From the NCBI RefSeq assembly GCF_007830495.1, contig NZ_VLKW01000001.1:558001-622000 (forward strand): DNA of 64,000 nt, in the 5' to 3' direction. The DNA is from Pseudoduganella flava. Its GTDB lineage: Bacteria > Pseudomonadota > Gammaproteobacteria > Burkholderiales > Burkholderiaceae_D. Positions within the stretch are counted from its first letter, which is position 1. Each line of letters opens with the position of its first letter. The notes beneath the pieces were generated by a model, which did no database searches, was not told the origin of the DNA, and saw only the letters and a list, made by a program, of their open reading frames with translations. Below, piece after piece: positions 8,408 to 17,282 of the stretch. The position numbers were made by a program, and so were the translations under genes.

Positions 8408-9668
8408 GGCCCTGAAGCAGATCAAGCATCTCCGCTGGTATATGATCGCCCTGGTCATGCTCGGCGCGGTCATCAACTACCTGACCCGCAGCACGCTGGC
8501 CGTCGCGGCGCCCACGATCCTGCAGGACCTGCACATCACCACCCAGGAATACTCGTACATCACGGCCGCCTTCCAGGGCGCGATCATGCTGCAGCCGCTG
8601 TGCGGCTACGTGCTCGACGTGATCGGACTGAAGCTCGGCTTCGCGCTGTTCGCGAGCGCCTGGTCCGTCATCTGCATGCTGCATGGCTTTGCGACGAACT
8701 GGCAGATGCTGGCCGTGCTGCGCGGTATGCTGGGCCTTGCGGAAGGCTCGGCCAACCCCGCCGGCATGAAGGCTGTCTCCGAGTGGTTCCCCGCGAAGGA
8801 GCGCGGCATGGCGGGCGGCATCTACAACATCGGCGCGTCGTTCGGGTCGATGCTGGCGCCGCCGCTCGTCGTGTGGGCCATCCTGCACTACAACTGGCAA
8901 TCGGCGTTCGTCATTACCGGCGCGCTGGGCCTCGTGTGGGTGTGTGCCTGGCTCCTGCTGTACGACGCGCCGAAGAAGCACCGCAGCCTCACGCCCGAGG
9001 AAGCGCAGCACATCGCGGCAGGCCAGGAGCAGCACCTACAAGGGGACGGCACGCGGCCGTCGATCATGAGCATCCTCAGGATGCGCAACTTCTGGGGCAT
9101 CGCGCTGCCGCGCTTTCTCGCCGATCCCGCCTGGGGCACGCTGTCGTTCTGGGTGCCCCTGTACCTGACGACGGTCCGCCACTTCGACCTGAAGCAGATC
9201 GCGATGTTCGCGTGGCTGCCGTTCCTGGCGGCGGACCTGGGTTGCCTGTTCGGCCCGATGGTGGTCCTGTGGCTGCAGAAGCGAGGCGTTCGCCTGATCA
9301 ATGCGCGCCGCGGTGCCTTCACGCTGGGCGCAACGATGATGATGGGCGTGGCGTTCGTCGGTTATGTCGACAGCCCGTACGCCGCCATCGCGTTGCTGAG
9401 CCTTTGCGGCTTCGCGCACCAGACGCTGTCCGTCACCGTCATCACGATGTCGTCCGACCTGTTCAAGCGTAACGAAGTGGCCACCGTCGCCGGCATGTGC
9501 GGCACGTTCGGGAACTTCGGCCTGCTGCTCTTCTCGCTGCTGATCGGCGGGCTGATGGCCAGCGTCGGCTACACACCGTTCTTCGTCAGCCTGGCGGTGC
9601 TCGACCTCGTCGCCGCCGCGCTGCTGTGGTCCCTCGTTCGCGAACCTCAACCCGACAAGCAAGCATGA
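8406..9668 (+). CDS. MFS transporter, ExuT-type (hexuronate/sugar acid)
   Basis: 420 aa with about 12 membrane helices. The N-terminus (LRWYMIALVMLGAVINYLTR) and the helix-4/5 region (ANPAGMKAVSEWFPAKERGM, GGIYNIGASFGSMLAPPLV) match the anion:cation symporter/ExuT branch of the MFS that imports hexuronates and related sugar acids. It overlaps the GH43 gene by 4 nt (ATGA), so the pair probably imports and cleaves plant cell-wall oligosaccharides. No Shine-Dalgarno is visible; the ATG lies inside an operator-like repeat, so translation may be leaderless. Confidence 0.88.
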   Translation: MALKQIKHLRWYMIALVMLGAVINYLTRSTLAVAAPTILQDLHITTQEYSYITAAFQGAIMLQPLCGYVLDVIGLKLGFALFASAWSVICMLHGFATNWQMLAVLRGMLGLAEGSANPAGMKAVSEWFPAKERGMAGGIYNIGASFGSMLAPPLVVWAILHYNWQSAFVITGALGLVWVCAWLLLYDAPKKHRSLTPEEAQHIAAGQEQHLQGDGTRPSIMSILRMRNFWGIALPRFLADPAWGTLSFWVPLYLTTVRHFDLKQIAMFAWLPFLAADLGCLFGPMVVLWLQKRGVRLINARRGAFTLGATMMMGVAFVGYVDSPYAAIALLSLCGFAHQTLSVTVITMSSDLFKRNEVATVAGMCGTFGNFGLLLFSLLIGGLMASVGYTPFFVSLAVLDLVAAALLWSLVREPQPDKQA

Positions 9669-11299
9669 TCCAGAACCCCATCCTGCGCGGCTTCAATCCC
9701 GATCCGTCCATCGTCCGCGTTGGCGACGACTATTACATCGCCACCTCCACCTTCGAGTGGTACCCGGGCGTGCAGATTCACCATTCGCGCGATCTCGTGA
9801 ACTGGCGCCTGCTGGCCCGCCCGTTGACGCGCGCCAGCCAGTTGAACATGCTGGGCGCGCCCGATTCTTGCGGCGTGTGGGCGCCGTGCCTGACCTATGC
9901 GGACGGCCTGTTCTGGCTGATCTACACGGACGTGAAGCGCTACGGCCGCACTTCCACGGGCGGCGCCACCGGCAGCGCTTCTCTGCGCGACTTCCACAAC
10001 TACCTCGTCACCAGCCCCACGATCGAAGGGCCGTGGTCCGATCCCGTCTACCTGAACAGCAGCGGCTTCGACCCGTCGCTGTTCCATGACGACGACGGCC
10101 GCAAGTACCTGCTGAACCAGTTGTGGGACCACCGGCCGGGCGGCAACCGCTTCGCCGGCATCGTGCTGCAGGAGTATTCGGTGGCGGAGCGGCGGCTCGT
10201 CGGCCGGCGCGAGAACATCTTCCAGGGCACGCCGCATGCGCTCACCGAAGCACCGCACCTGTACAAGCGTAATGGCTGGTACTACCTGCTGACGGCGGAG
10301 GGCGGCACCGGCTGGAACCATGGCGTCACGATGGCGCGCTCGCAGAACCTGCACGGGCCATATGAACTGCACCCGGACCAGACGATCCTAACGGCGCGCA
10401 ATCGTCCCGATGCGCAGTTGCAGCGCGCCGGCCATGCCGACCTGGTGGAAACGCAGGACGGCGGAACGTATATGGTGTACCTGTGCGGCCGGCCGCTGCG
10501 CAACCGCGGCACCTGCACGCTGGGTCGCGAGACGGCGATCCAGCCGATGGAGTGGGGTGCTGACGGCTGGCTGCGCACCCGTGACGGCAAACGCACGCCG
10601 GAGCTGCAGGCCGTGGCGCCCGGCCTGCCGGAGCACCGCTTCGAGGCCGAGCCGGCGCGCGAGGATTTCGATACGCCGCAGCTGCCGATCGCCTTCCAGT
10701 GGCTGCGCACGCCGATGCCCGAAGAGCTGTTCAGCCTCACGGCGCGGCCCGGCCACCTGCGCCTGTACGGCCGCGAGAGCATCGGCAGCCAGTTTCGCCA
10801 GGCGCTGGTCGCGCGCCGCCAGCAGTCGCACTGGTACAGCGCGGCCACCGTCGTCGATTTCGAACCCGAGCATTACCAGCAGCAGGCGGGCCTGGTGTGC
10901 TACTACAACGGCGCCAAGTTCCACTACCTGTACATCACGCACGACGAAGCGATCGGCCGGCACCTGCGCGTGATGAGCAGCCTGCCGAACCACGTGCAGA
11001 CGGATGCGTTCACGGCGCCGGTCCCGCTGCCCGCAAATGGAAGGGTAGAGCTGCGCGTCGAAGTGGACGAGGAGCGGTTGTACTTCGGCTACCGGCTGGA
11101 AGGCGGGCAGTGGCAGTGGTTGCCGCAGCAGTTCGATGCCAGCATCCTGTCCGACGAGGCCAATGCGCCGGGGCAGCCGAACTTCACGGGCGCCTTCGTC
11201 GGGGTGGCGTGCCAGGACATGTCGGGCAGCGCCCTGCATGCGGACTTCGATTATTTCGAGTACCGCGAGCGGGCGTATTGCGCCGATCCCACCGCGTAA
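9665..11299 (+). CDS. xynB: glycoside hydrolase family 43 beta-xylosidase
   Basis: 544 aa, no signal peptide, so cytoplasmic. The five-bladed propeller carries the three GH43 acids: Asp in FNPDPSIV (~13), Asp in GFDPSLFHDDDGRKYLL (~135) and Glu in ALTEAPHLYKR (~193). The C-terminal ~200 residues form the beta-sandwich typical of exo-acting GH43 beta-xylosidases (FDTPQLPIAFQWLRTP, then SHWYSAATVVDFEP and FHYLYITHDE). It should release xylose from short xylo-oligosaccharides imported by the preceding transporter, with which it shares a 4-nt overlap. Alpha-L-arabinofuranosidase activity is a possible alternative in this family. Confidence 0.9.
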   Translation: MIQNPILRGFNPDPSIVRVGDDYYIATSTFEWYPGVQIHHSRDLVNWRLLARPLTRASQLNMLGAPDSCGVWAPCLTYADGLFWLIYTDVKRYGRTSTGGATGSASLRDFHNYLVTSPTIEGPWSDPVYLNSSGFDPSLFHDDDGRKYLLNQLWDHRPGGNRFAGIVLQEYSVAERRLVGRRENIFQGTPHALTEAPHLYKRNGWYYLLTAEGGTGWNHGVTMARSQNLHGPYELHPDQTILTARNRPDAQLQRAGHADLVETQDGGTYMVYLCGRPLRNRGTCTLGRETAIQPMEWGADGWLRTRDGKRTPELQAVAPGLPEHRFEAEPAREDFDTPQLPIAFQWLRTPMPEELFSLTARPGHLRLYGRESIGSQFRQALVARRQQSHWYSAATVVDFEPEHYQQQAGLVCYYNGAKFHYLYITHDEAIGRHLRVMSSLPNHVQTDAFTAPVPLPANGRVELRVEVDEERLYFGYRLEGGQWQWLPQQFDASILSDEANAPGQPNFTGAFVGVACQDMSGSALHADFDYFEYRERAYCADPTA

Positions 11300-11390
11300 C
11301 GGGATCGTCTCCCGCCGCTGAACAGCGCGGCCGAGCAAGGGATGCGATAGCATTGTATGCTCCCCGGTACATCCACTCACGCTCAACGCT

Positions 11391-12857
11391 ATGACTTCAT
11401 CCGCACAACCCGACCCCGGCCTGCCGCTCGACATGATCATCTTCGGCGGCATGGGCGACCTGGCGGCACGCAAGCTGCTGCCCGCGCTGTACATGGCTCA
11501 CCTGCATGGCAACCTGCCGCACGGTACCCGCATCATCTCCACCGGCCGCCAGGAGCTCGGCCGCGAGGGCTACCTGGCGTTCGTCGAAGAGAAGTCGCGC
11601 GCATTCATCAGCGCGGAGAACTTCGCCGACGATGCGTGGCAGAGCTTCCTGCGGCTGATCGACTACGTCCGCCTCGACGTGCAGCAGGATGACCTGGCGG
11701 CGCTGGCGCAGGCGTCCCGCGGCGGCGCCGAGCGCGTGTTCTATCTCGCGACGGCGCCGGCGTTGTTCACGACGATCTGCGACAAGCTCGCCGCGGCCGG
11801 CCTCGTCGATCGCCAAGCCCGCGTGGTGCTGGAAAAGCCGCTGGGGCGCGACCTCGCGTCGGCGGTGGAGATCAACGAGGCCGTCGGCCGGCACTTCGCC
11901 GAATCGCAGATCTACCGCATCGACCACTACCTGGGCAAGGAAACCGTGCAGAACCTGATGGTGCTCCGCTTCGGTAACTCGATCCTCGAACCGCTGTGGC
12001 GCGCGCCGAACATTTCCAGCGTCCAGATCACGGTGGCGGAGGAGGTGGGCGTCGGCAGCCGCGCCGGCTTCTACGACAGCACGGGCGCGATGCGCGACAT
12101 GGTGCAGAACCACCTGCTGCAGCTGCTGTGCATCGTCGCGATGGAGCCGCCCTCGTCGCTCGCGCCGGATGCGGTGCGGGACGAGAAACTGAAGGTGTTG
12201 CGCGCGCTGCGCCGCTTCAACCTTGGCACGATCGCACGCGACACCGTGCGCGGCCAGTATCGCCGGGGTGTGGCCGGCAACCAGGAGGTGCCGGGCTATC
12301 CGGAAGAGCCGAATGTACCGGCGGGCAGCGGCACCGAGACGTTCGTGGCGCTGCGCACCTATGTCGACACGTGGCGCTGGTCCAAGGTGCCGTTCTACCT
12401 GCGCACCGGCAAGCGGATGGGGCGGCGCTCGTCGAAGATCGTCGTGGAGTTCGCGAACCCGCCGTTCTCGCTGTTCCCCGAACAATCGCCCGGCGGCGTC
12501 GCGAACCGGCTGGTGATCGAGCTGCAGCCGGAGGAGGCGATCAAGCTGCAGGTGATGGCCAAGGAGCCCGGCAGCGGCATGCACATGCAACAGGTGGCGC
12601 TGAACCTGGACCTGCAGTCGGCGTTCTCGCAGCGCCGCGCCGAAGCCTACGAGCGCCTGCTGATCGACGTCGTGCGGGGCCGCCTGACGCACTTCATGCG
12701 GCGGGACGAACTGGAAGCGGCCTGGGAATGGGTCGAGCCGATCATCGACGGCTGGGGCGCGCTGGGCGAGCCGCCCCGGCCCTATGCCGCCGGTACCTGG
12801 GGGCCGCCGGAGTCGTTTGCGCTGCTGGCGCGCGACGGCTACAGCTGGTTCGAGTAG
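11391..12857 (+). CDS. zwf: glucose-6-phosphate 1-dehydrogenase
   Basis: 488 aa, normal family length. Oxidises glucose 6-phosphate to 6-phosphogluconolactone with NAD(P)+, the first step of the oxidative pentose phosphate and Entner-Doudoroff routes. The nucleotide loop GGMGDLAARKLLPAL sits at the N-terminus, and the active-site signature RIDHYLGKETVQN, with catalytic His and Lys, at ~175-187. RTGKRMGRRSSKIVVEF and the C-terminal WEWVEPIIDGW are also typical. It follows the xylosidase operon by ~90 nt without overlap; pgl and edd are not adjacent. Confidence 0.97.
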   Translation: MTSSAQPDPGLPLDMIIFGGMGDLAARKLLPALYMAHLHGNLPHGTRIISTGRQELGREGYLAFVEEKSRAFISAENFADDAWQSFLRLIDYVRLDVQQDDLAALAQASRGGAERVFYLATAPALFTTICDKLAAAGLVDRQARVVLEKPLGRDLASAVEINEAVGRHFAESQIYRIDHYLGKETVQNLMVLRFGNSILEPLWRAPNISSVQITVAEEVGVGSRAGFYDSTGAMRDMVQNHLLQLLCIVAMEPPSSLAPDAVRDEKLKVLRALRRFNLGTIARDTVRGQYRRGVAGNQEVPGYPEEPNVPAGSGTETFVALRTYVDTWRWSKVPFYLRTGKRMGRRSSKIVVEFANPPFSLFPEQSPGGVANRLVIELQPEEAIKLQVMAKEPGSGMHMQQVALNLDLQSAFSQRRAEAYERLLIDVVRGRLTHFMRRDELEAAWEWVEPIIDGWGALGEPPRPYAAGTWGPPESFALLARDGYSWFE

Positions 12858-13065
12858 GCGGAGCGGCCCGGGGCCGGCGCATCGGCTCCGGGCGACGTCA
12901 TTGCATTGCTCGTGCGGGAGCGAGGGCCGGGCTTGCCGGCAGCCGTGCATTCTGCTCCGTCGAAAACGCATTCTGTCGCAGCATGCCGGTTCCCCGGCAG
13001 CGATCCATCTAGAGTAGCGTCGACGGAAACCGTCACGCCCTCAACGATCACGAAAGGATCCAGGA

Positions 13066-14142
13066 ATGCCGCCACGAGTCTTCGCTCTTTTCCTTGCCAC
13101 GCTGTTCTCCGGCGCCGGCGCCGCGCAAGCCGCGCCGGCTTTCGACCCCGGCACGCTGAAGGGCCCGGCCGGGCGTACGCCGAACGAGGTGATGGTGCTC
13201 GGTACGGCGCACCTCGCGCACCTGCCGCCGGCTTTTCAGCCAGACAGCTTGCGCGTGCTGCACGAACGTCTGCGCGCGTGGAACCCCCGCATCATCGCGA
13301 TCGAGCACCTGTCGGGCCAGCAGTGCGCCACCTTGCGGCAATACCCCCAGCGCTACGAGGACACGGTACGGGCGTACTGCAAATGGGACCCGGCGCCGGC
13401 ACGCGCAACGACGGGCCTCGACGTGCCGGCGGCGACGGCCGAAATCGACCGCCTGCTGGCGCACTGGCCGGAGCAGCCGACAGCGGCGCAGCGGCGCCAC
13501 CTTGCCGCCGTCTTCCTTGCCGGCGGCGAGCCCGACTCGGCCCTCGTGCAGTGGCTGCGCCTGGAACCCGCGGAGCGCAAGGAGGGGGACGGCCTCGATG
13601 CCGGGCTCGTCGCCGCACTTGAAAAGCGCGCCGGGGGAAAGGGCGAGGATGCGCTGATCGCCGCGCCGCTGGCCGCCGCACTGGGGCTCGAGCGCGTGTA
13701 CGCGATGGACGACCACACGGCCGACGCGCCGGATGCGGACCCGCAGGCTGCCGGCGCCGCGATCGGCAAGGCCTGGAACAATCCAGCCACGGCGAAGCTC
13801 CGGGCGATGGATGAACAGCTTCACGCGCGGCTCGGCGATGCGGCAGGCGTGATGGCGATGTACCGGAGCCTGAACGATCCGGCGCGCGCACGGCTCCTCT
13901 ACGACAGCGACTTCGGCGCCGCGCTGGAGGAACCGTCGCCGCAACAGTTCGGCCGCGGCTACGTCACGTACTGGGAAACCCGTAACCTGCGCATGGCCGC
14001 GAACATCCGCGAAGCGATCGGCATGCAGCCCGGCTTGCGCACGCTCGTCATCGTCGGCGCGAGCCACAAGTGGTATCTCGAGGCCTACCTGAACCAGATG
14101 CACGACGTGCGCATCGTGCCGACGGACCAGGTGCTGCGCTAG
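13066..14142 (+). CDS. secreted DUF5694 (TraB/TIKI-like) protein
   Basis: 358 aa with a signal peptide (~1-21, ending GAAQAAPAF). The layout is that of DUF5694: VMVLGTAHLAHLP near the start, IIAIEHLSGQQC, YWETRNLRMAANI, then LVIVGASHKWYLEAYLNQM at the C-terminus. GTxH, Glu, Arg-Asn and Gly-x-x-His are the conserved positions of the erythromycin esterase/TraB-type fold, which suggests a metal-dependent hydrolase. The reaction is unknown. RBS AGGA lies 6 nt ahead of the ATG. It stands alone and convergent to the T6SS module. Confidence 0.78.
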   Translation: MPPRVFALFLATLFSGAGAAQAAPAFDPGTLKGPAGRTPNEVMVLGTAHLAHLPPAFQPDSLRVLHERLRAWNPRIIAIEHLSGQQCATLRQYPQRYEDTVRAYCKWDPAPARATTGLDVPAATAEIDRLLAHWPEQPTAAQRRHLAAVFLAGGEPDSALVQWLRLEPAERKEGDGLDAGLVAALEKRAGGKGEDALIAAPLAAALGLERVYAMDDHTADAPDADPQAAGAAIGKAWNNPATAKLRAMDEQLHARLGDAAGVMAMYRSLNDPARARLLYDSDFGAALEEPSPQQFGRGYVTYWETRNLRMAANIREAIGMQPGLRTLVIVGASHKWYLEAYLNQMHDVRIVPTDQVLR

Positions 14143-14193
14143 GGTATGTCGATCTGTGCGGCGACCGCGCCAGGCATACGGTCAATATGCGGC

Positions 14194-14724
14194 TCACGGA
14201 GCGCAGCGTGTCTCGCCATGCTGGCGCAAGACCTTCTTCACCTCGACGCCGCCAGCGGAGGTGGGAGCGAGGCAAAATTGGCCTAGGTATCCCTGCGTCG
14301 AGTCGTCGGGGCGGCCAGTGCTCCCTCCCATGCCCACCCCGTAGATCTGGCCGGGTTGAAGTTGCGGTGCCGGGGCAGTGGTCGCGCCGGCCGGGGCGGC
14401 GCCGTACGCAAGGCAACTCCGGGAGTCGACGCGGATCGTTCTGTCGTCGGGAAAGCTAAATCCCCATATCTCCTGCGGTGCCTGGTCGGGCGCGAACTTG
14501 TACACGTGCAGGCTGTGTACTGCTGGGGCGCCGTTTGCCCGCTCCTCGTCCGCTGTGATGGCGAAACACACTGTATTCCCGGCGAACCGGGTTTCGATTC
14601 GCCCCATCCGAGACGTGGCATGGGCGTCAGTTGTCATGGTCGCCGCGACGAGGGCCTGGAGTGCCGCCAGGAAGATTCTTGATGTCAGAACGATCGAGAA
14701 AGAAATCACGGAGCACCTCGTCAT
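14194..14724 (-). CDS. periplasmic protein, probable immunity partner of the PAAR-zincin effector
   Basis: 176 aa. A signal peptide of ~36 residues ends TTDAHA, so the protein is periplasmic. The mature part is a small beta-rich domain with three cysteines (NTVCFAI, DSRSCLAY, GQFCLAP). No catalytic motif is seen. Its first 98 nt overlap the 3' end of the upstream effector gene in another frame, the tight linkage expected of an effector-immunity pair, and export would suit protection against a peptidase acting in the periplasm. Putative T6SS periplasmic immunity proteins have similar size and Cys content. Function is inferred from context only. A start at 14637 would avoid the overlap but lose the signal peptide. 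Confidence 0.6.
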   Translation of the reverse strand: MTRCSVISFSIVLTSRIFLAALQALVAATMTTDAHATSRMGRIETRFAGNTVCFAITADEERANGAPAVHSLHVYKFAPDQAPQEIWGFSFPDDRTIRVDSRSCLAYGAAPAGATTAPAPQLQPGQIYGVGMGGSTGRPDDSTQGYLGQFCLAPTSAGGVEVKKVLRQHGETRCAP

Positions 14725-15849
14725 ATAACTTCAAACTGTAGCGGTACTGTCTCCTGACCATCGCGTCGGGCTTGTTCAGTATCCGAAGCACAAAGTAATC
14801 GGCAAGGATATTTCCCTGCGCTTCCATGTCGTAATCGCTGAGCGAAGTGCCTGGCCGCAGTGTGTATTCATAGTTCAGGCCTGCCCTGAACGCTCCGCGC
14901 AGCATGACGGGATATCCCAGCTGGTGTTGCCAGACGTGGACCATCTCATGCATGAACCAGTGCATTTTCTCCGGCAGCCCTTTTGAGAAGTCCTCGCTAA
15001 AATCCTCTTCATTGAAATAGATCTCTCCGTTTGGCGTCACCGCCGTATTTCTGCTCTGCAGGTTCAACCAGAAGAATCCCCGGTTGTGCACGCGCACCTT
15101 CGCATAATCGATCGACTCCCTGAACAGCTGCCGCGCCATGTGTATTTCGCCCGCGGTCAGTGGCCTGGCGGTCGGGCCGACGCTGACTTTTGCCACCGGA
15201 CCGCCGACGTTGTGGCTGTTCGTCGCCGTCACCGTCAACTGGAAGCTCATCGCGACGTACTGCTCACTGCCTGCCGCACTTCCACAGCAAGCGTTGTGAG
15301 ACGCGGGTACGATCAAGTCGGCCCTCACGATGCGTAACGGTTTCTTCGTCACGATTCGCACCGTGCTGCCATATGCGTCCGTCGTGCCCTCGGTCGTGGT
15401 GCCATCCGCGAGCGTGAGGCGGTATAGCGTGTGTGCGATAGGAGTATGCTGCTCCAGGACGAACGCGACCTGTTCATCGAAAGATGAGAGCTCGGCGTTG
15501 TCCGGCGCCACCGCAGCGCTGTCCAAAGTGCCTTTCGATGAAGGCCCTCCCGCGCCAAAGTCCTGATACCGCTCGTGCTGGTTTGGCCTTAATTTCGGTG
15601 GCTTGGGACAAGCGCAGACGCACAGATCGTCCTCCAGCGCCACTTTCTTCCGTTCCAGATCTCTGGCACACGCGGCTCCGTACAAACGATCCGCCCTGTC
15701 GAGCGGCAAGCAGGGCAAAGGACCTGGTCGCCCTCCAGGGCCATGCTCCGCCCACCAATGCTCATCGAGCTCGATGCCGAAACGACCTTCCCGCCAACAG
15801 TCGTCATGGCGCCAAGAGTAATGTGATGACGTCGCAAGTTGCCTCCCAT
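14627..15849 (-). CDS. PAAR protein with C-terminal zincin metallopeptidase-like domain, frame-interrupted
   Basis: The 5' part (15849 to ~15645) encodes a PAAR domain: LGAMTTVGGKVVSASSSMSI, MALEGDQVLCPACRSTGRIV, RVPEIWNGRK. The match then continues in the -1 frame as KVALEDDLCVCACPKPP to the stop at 14627. The junction at ~15643-15648 is GGAAGAAAG: either a one-base deletion or -1 slippage on A-AAG. The C-terminal ~180 residues start LTAGEIHMARQLFRESIDYAKVRV and carry HEMVHVWQHQLGYP (HExxH zinc site), a zincin like the eCIS-core/DUF4157 and vgr-related proteins. A middle beta domain (~150-260) follows the PAAR. The whole would be a T6SS spike tip bearing a peptidase-like payload. An orphan copy of the zincin lies at 58395-59003. 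Confidence 0.72.
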
Positions 15850-15963
15850 GATTGGACCAGAGGCGACTATGGCGGGGGCTCGCAATCTGGTACTTGATGT
15901 GCGGCAATGAACGCGTCATCTCATTCGAGGAGCGCCGCATGCAGCGGTGTGACGCGATGGGTG

Positions 15964-16001
15964 TGGAAACGGTACCACACCCGCCGCTGAAAACGCTTTC
16001 A
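15964..16001 (+). promoter_or_regulatory. two LacI-type operator-like palindromes before the antiporter
   Basis: TGGAAACGGTACCA (15964-15977), inside the wider GTGTGG...CCACAC inverted repeat 15961-15980, and TGAAAACGCTTTCA (15988-16001) both fit the LacI/GalR half-site pattern centred on CG. Their centres are 24 bp apart, about two helical turns. No regulator gene is adjacent. Confidence 0.5.
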
Positions 16002-16064
16002 TCCAACGCCACTCCCGGTTACGATCCTTACGTAATTACATAAAAAACAAAACCGAGGAGACCC

Positions 16065-17273
16065 ATGAGCACCACTGAAATCTTCCTGCTGGCGATGCTG
16101 CTGATCTTCGTCGCTCCCTATCTCGTCTGGCGCTGCTTCAACACGGACTACGTCGCGCCGCTCGTCATCGTGCAGATCATCATGGGCATCGTGCTCGGGC
16201 CCGGCGTGCTGGGTGCGGCGCTGCCCGAGTACCACAAGTTCGTGTTCAATCCCGACGTGGTAAAGACGTTGAACGGCATCGCCCAATGGGGCGTGATGCT
16301 GTTCGTGATGCTGGCGGGGATCGAGCTCGATCAGAAGAAGGTGTGGCAGTACCGCCGCGAGAGCGCGACGACGGCCGGCCTGTCGCTCGGCATGCCGCTG
16401 CTGTTCGGCTGCGGCGCCGCACTGGTGCTCGTCGCCTATCCAGGCTGGATGGGACCGAAGGCGCAGACATGGCAGTTCCTGCTCGGTACCGGCATGGCCT
16501 GCGCCGTGACGGCGCTGCCGGTACTCGTGCTGCTGCTGGAAAAACTGGACATCCTGCGCCAGCCGATGGGCCAGCGCATCCTGCGTTACGCGAGCCTCGA
16601 CGACGTCGCGATCTGGGGCGTGCTGGCCTTGATCATGCTGGACTGGGAACGCGTCGGCCGCCAGCTCGGCTTCCTGCTGGGCTTTGCCGTCTTGACGTTC
16701 GCGTTCCGCCGCCTGATGGCACGCCTGCCGCGCGGCGACCGGTGGTTCGTCGCGATGATCTGGCTGATCGCGTGCGCGTTCGCGGCCGACTGGGCCGGGC
16801 TGCACTTCATGGTCGGCGCGTTCCTGGCCGGCGTCGTGATGGATGCCGAGTGGTTCGGGCAGGAGCAGCTCGATGGCCTGTTCAAGAACGTGCTGCTGGT
16901 GCTGATGCCCGTGTTCTTCCTCAGCACCGGCCTGCGCACCAAGTGGGACCTGGGCGGCTACTCCGTGTTCTTCGTCGGCGGCCTGCTGCTGTTCGCCTCC
17001 GTCGGCGGCAAGCTGGCCGGTGCCCACATCGCCGGCAAGGTGCTGGGCTGGAAGCCTGGCGAAGCGACGATCATCGGCTGGCTGCTCCAATCGAAAGGCC
17101 TGATCGAAATCATCTTCGCCAACATCCTGCTCGACAAGGGCATCATCACCAACGAGACCTTCACGGCGCTGCTGCTGATGGCCGTGGGCAGCACGATGCT
17201 GACGATCCCCATCGTGCACCCGAAGCTCAATCGCGCGCAGCACCGCGCACTCGTCGGCCAGGCCAGTTCGTAA
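16065..17273 (+). CDS. CPA2-family cation:proton antiporter
   Basis: 402 aa, 12-13 membrane helices, of the KefB/NapA-like monovalent cation:proton antiporter-2 family. Recognisable are VQIIMGIVLGPGVLG, GVMLFVMLAGIELD, the helix with SLDDVAIWGVLAL (DD pair in the ion path) and WLLQSKGLIEIIFANILLD. It lacks the C-terminal RCK/TrkA domain of KefB/KefC, so it is a short form. RBS GAGGAG is 6 nt before the ATG. The KfrA-like gene begins 9 nt after the stop, suggesting co-transcription. Upstream LacI-type sites suggest repression. Confidence 0.9.
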   Translation: MSTTEIFLLAMLLIFVAPYLVWRCFNTDYVAPLVIVQIIMGIVLGPGVLGAALPEYHKFVFNPDVVKTLNGIAQWGVMLFVMLAGIELDQKKVWQYRRESATTAGLSLGMPLLFGCGAALVLVAYPGWMGPKAQTWQFLLGTGMACAVTALPVLVLLLEKLDILRQPMGQRILRYASLDDVAIWGVLALIMLDWERVGRQLGFLLGFAVLTFAFRRLMARLPRGDRWFVAMIWLIACAFAADWAGLHFMVGAFLAGVVMDAEWFGQEQLDGLFKNVLLVLMPVFFLSTGLRTKWDLGGYSVFFVGGLLLFASVGGKLAGAHIAGKVLGWKPGEATIIGWLLQSKGLIEIIFANILLDKGIITNETFTALLLMAVGSTMLTIPIVHPKLNRAQHRALVGQASS

Positions 17274-17282
17274 GGAGTCGCC

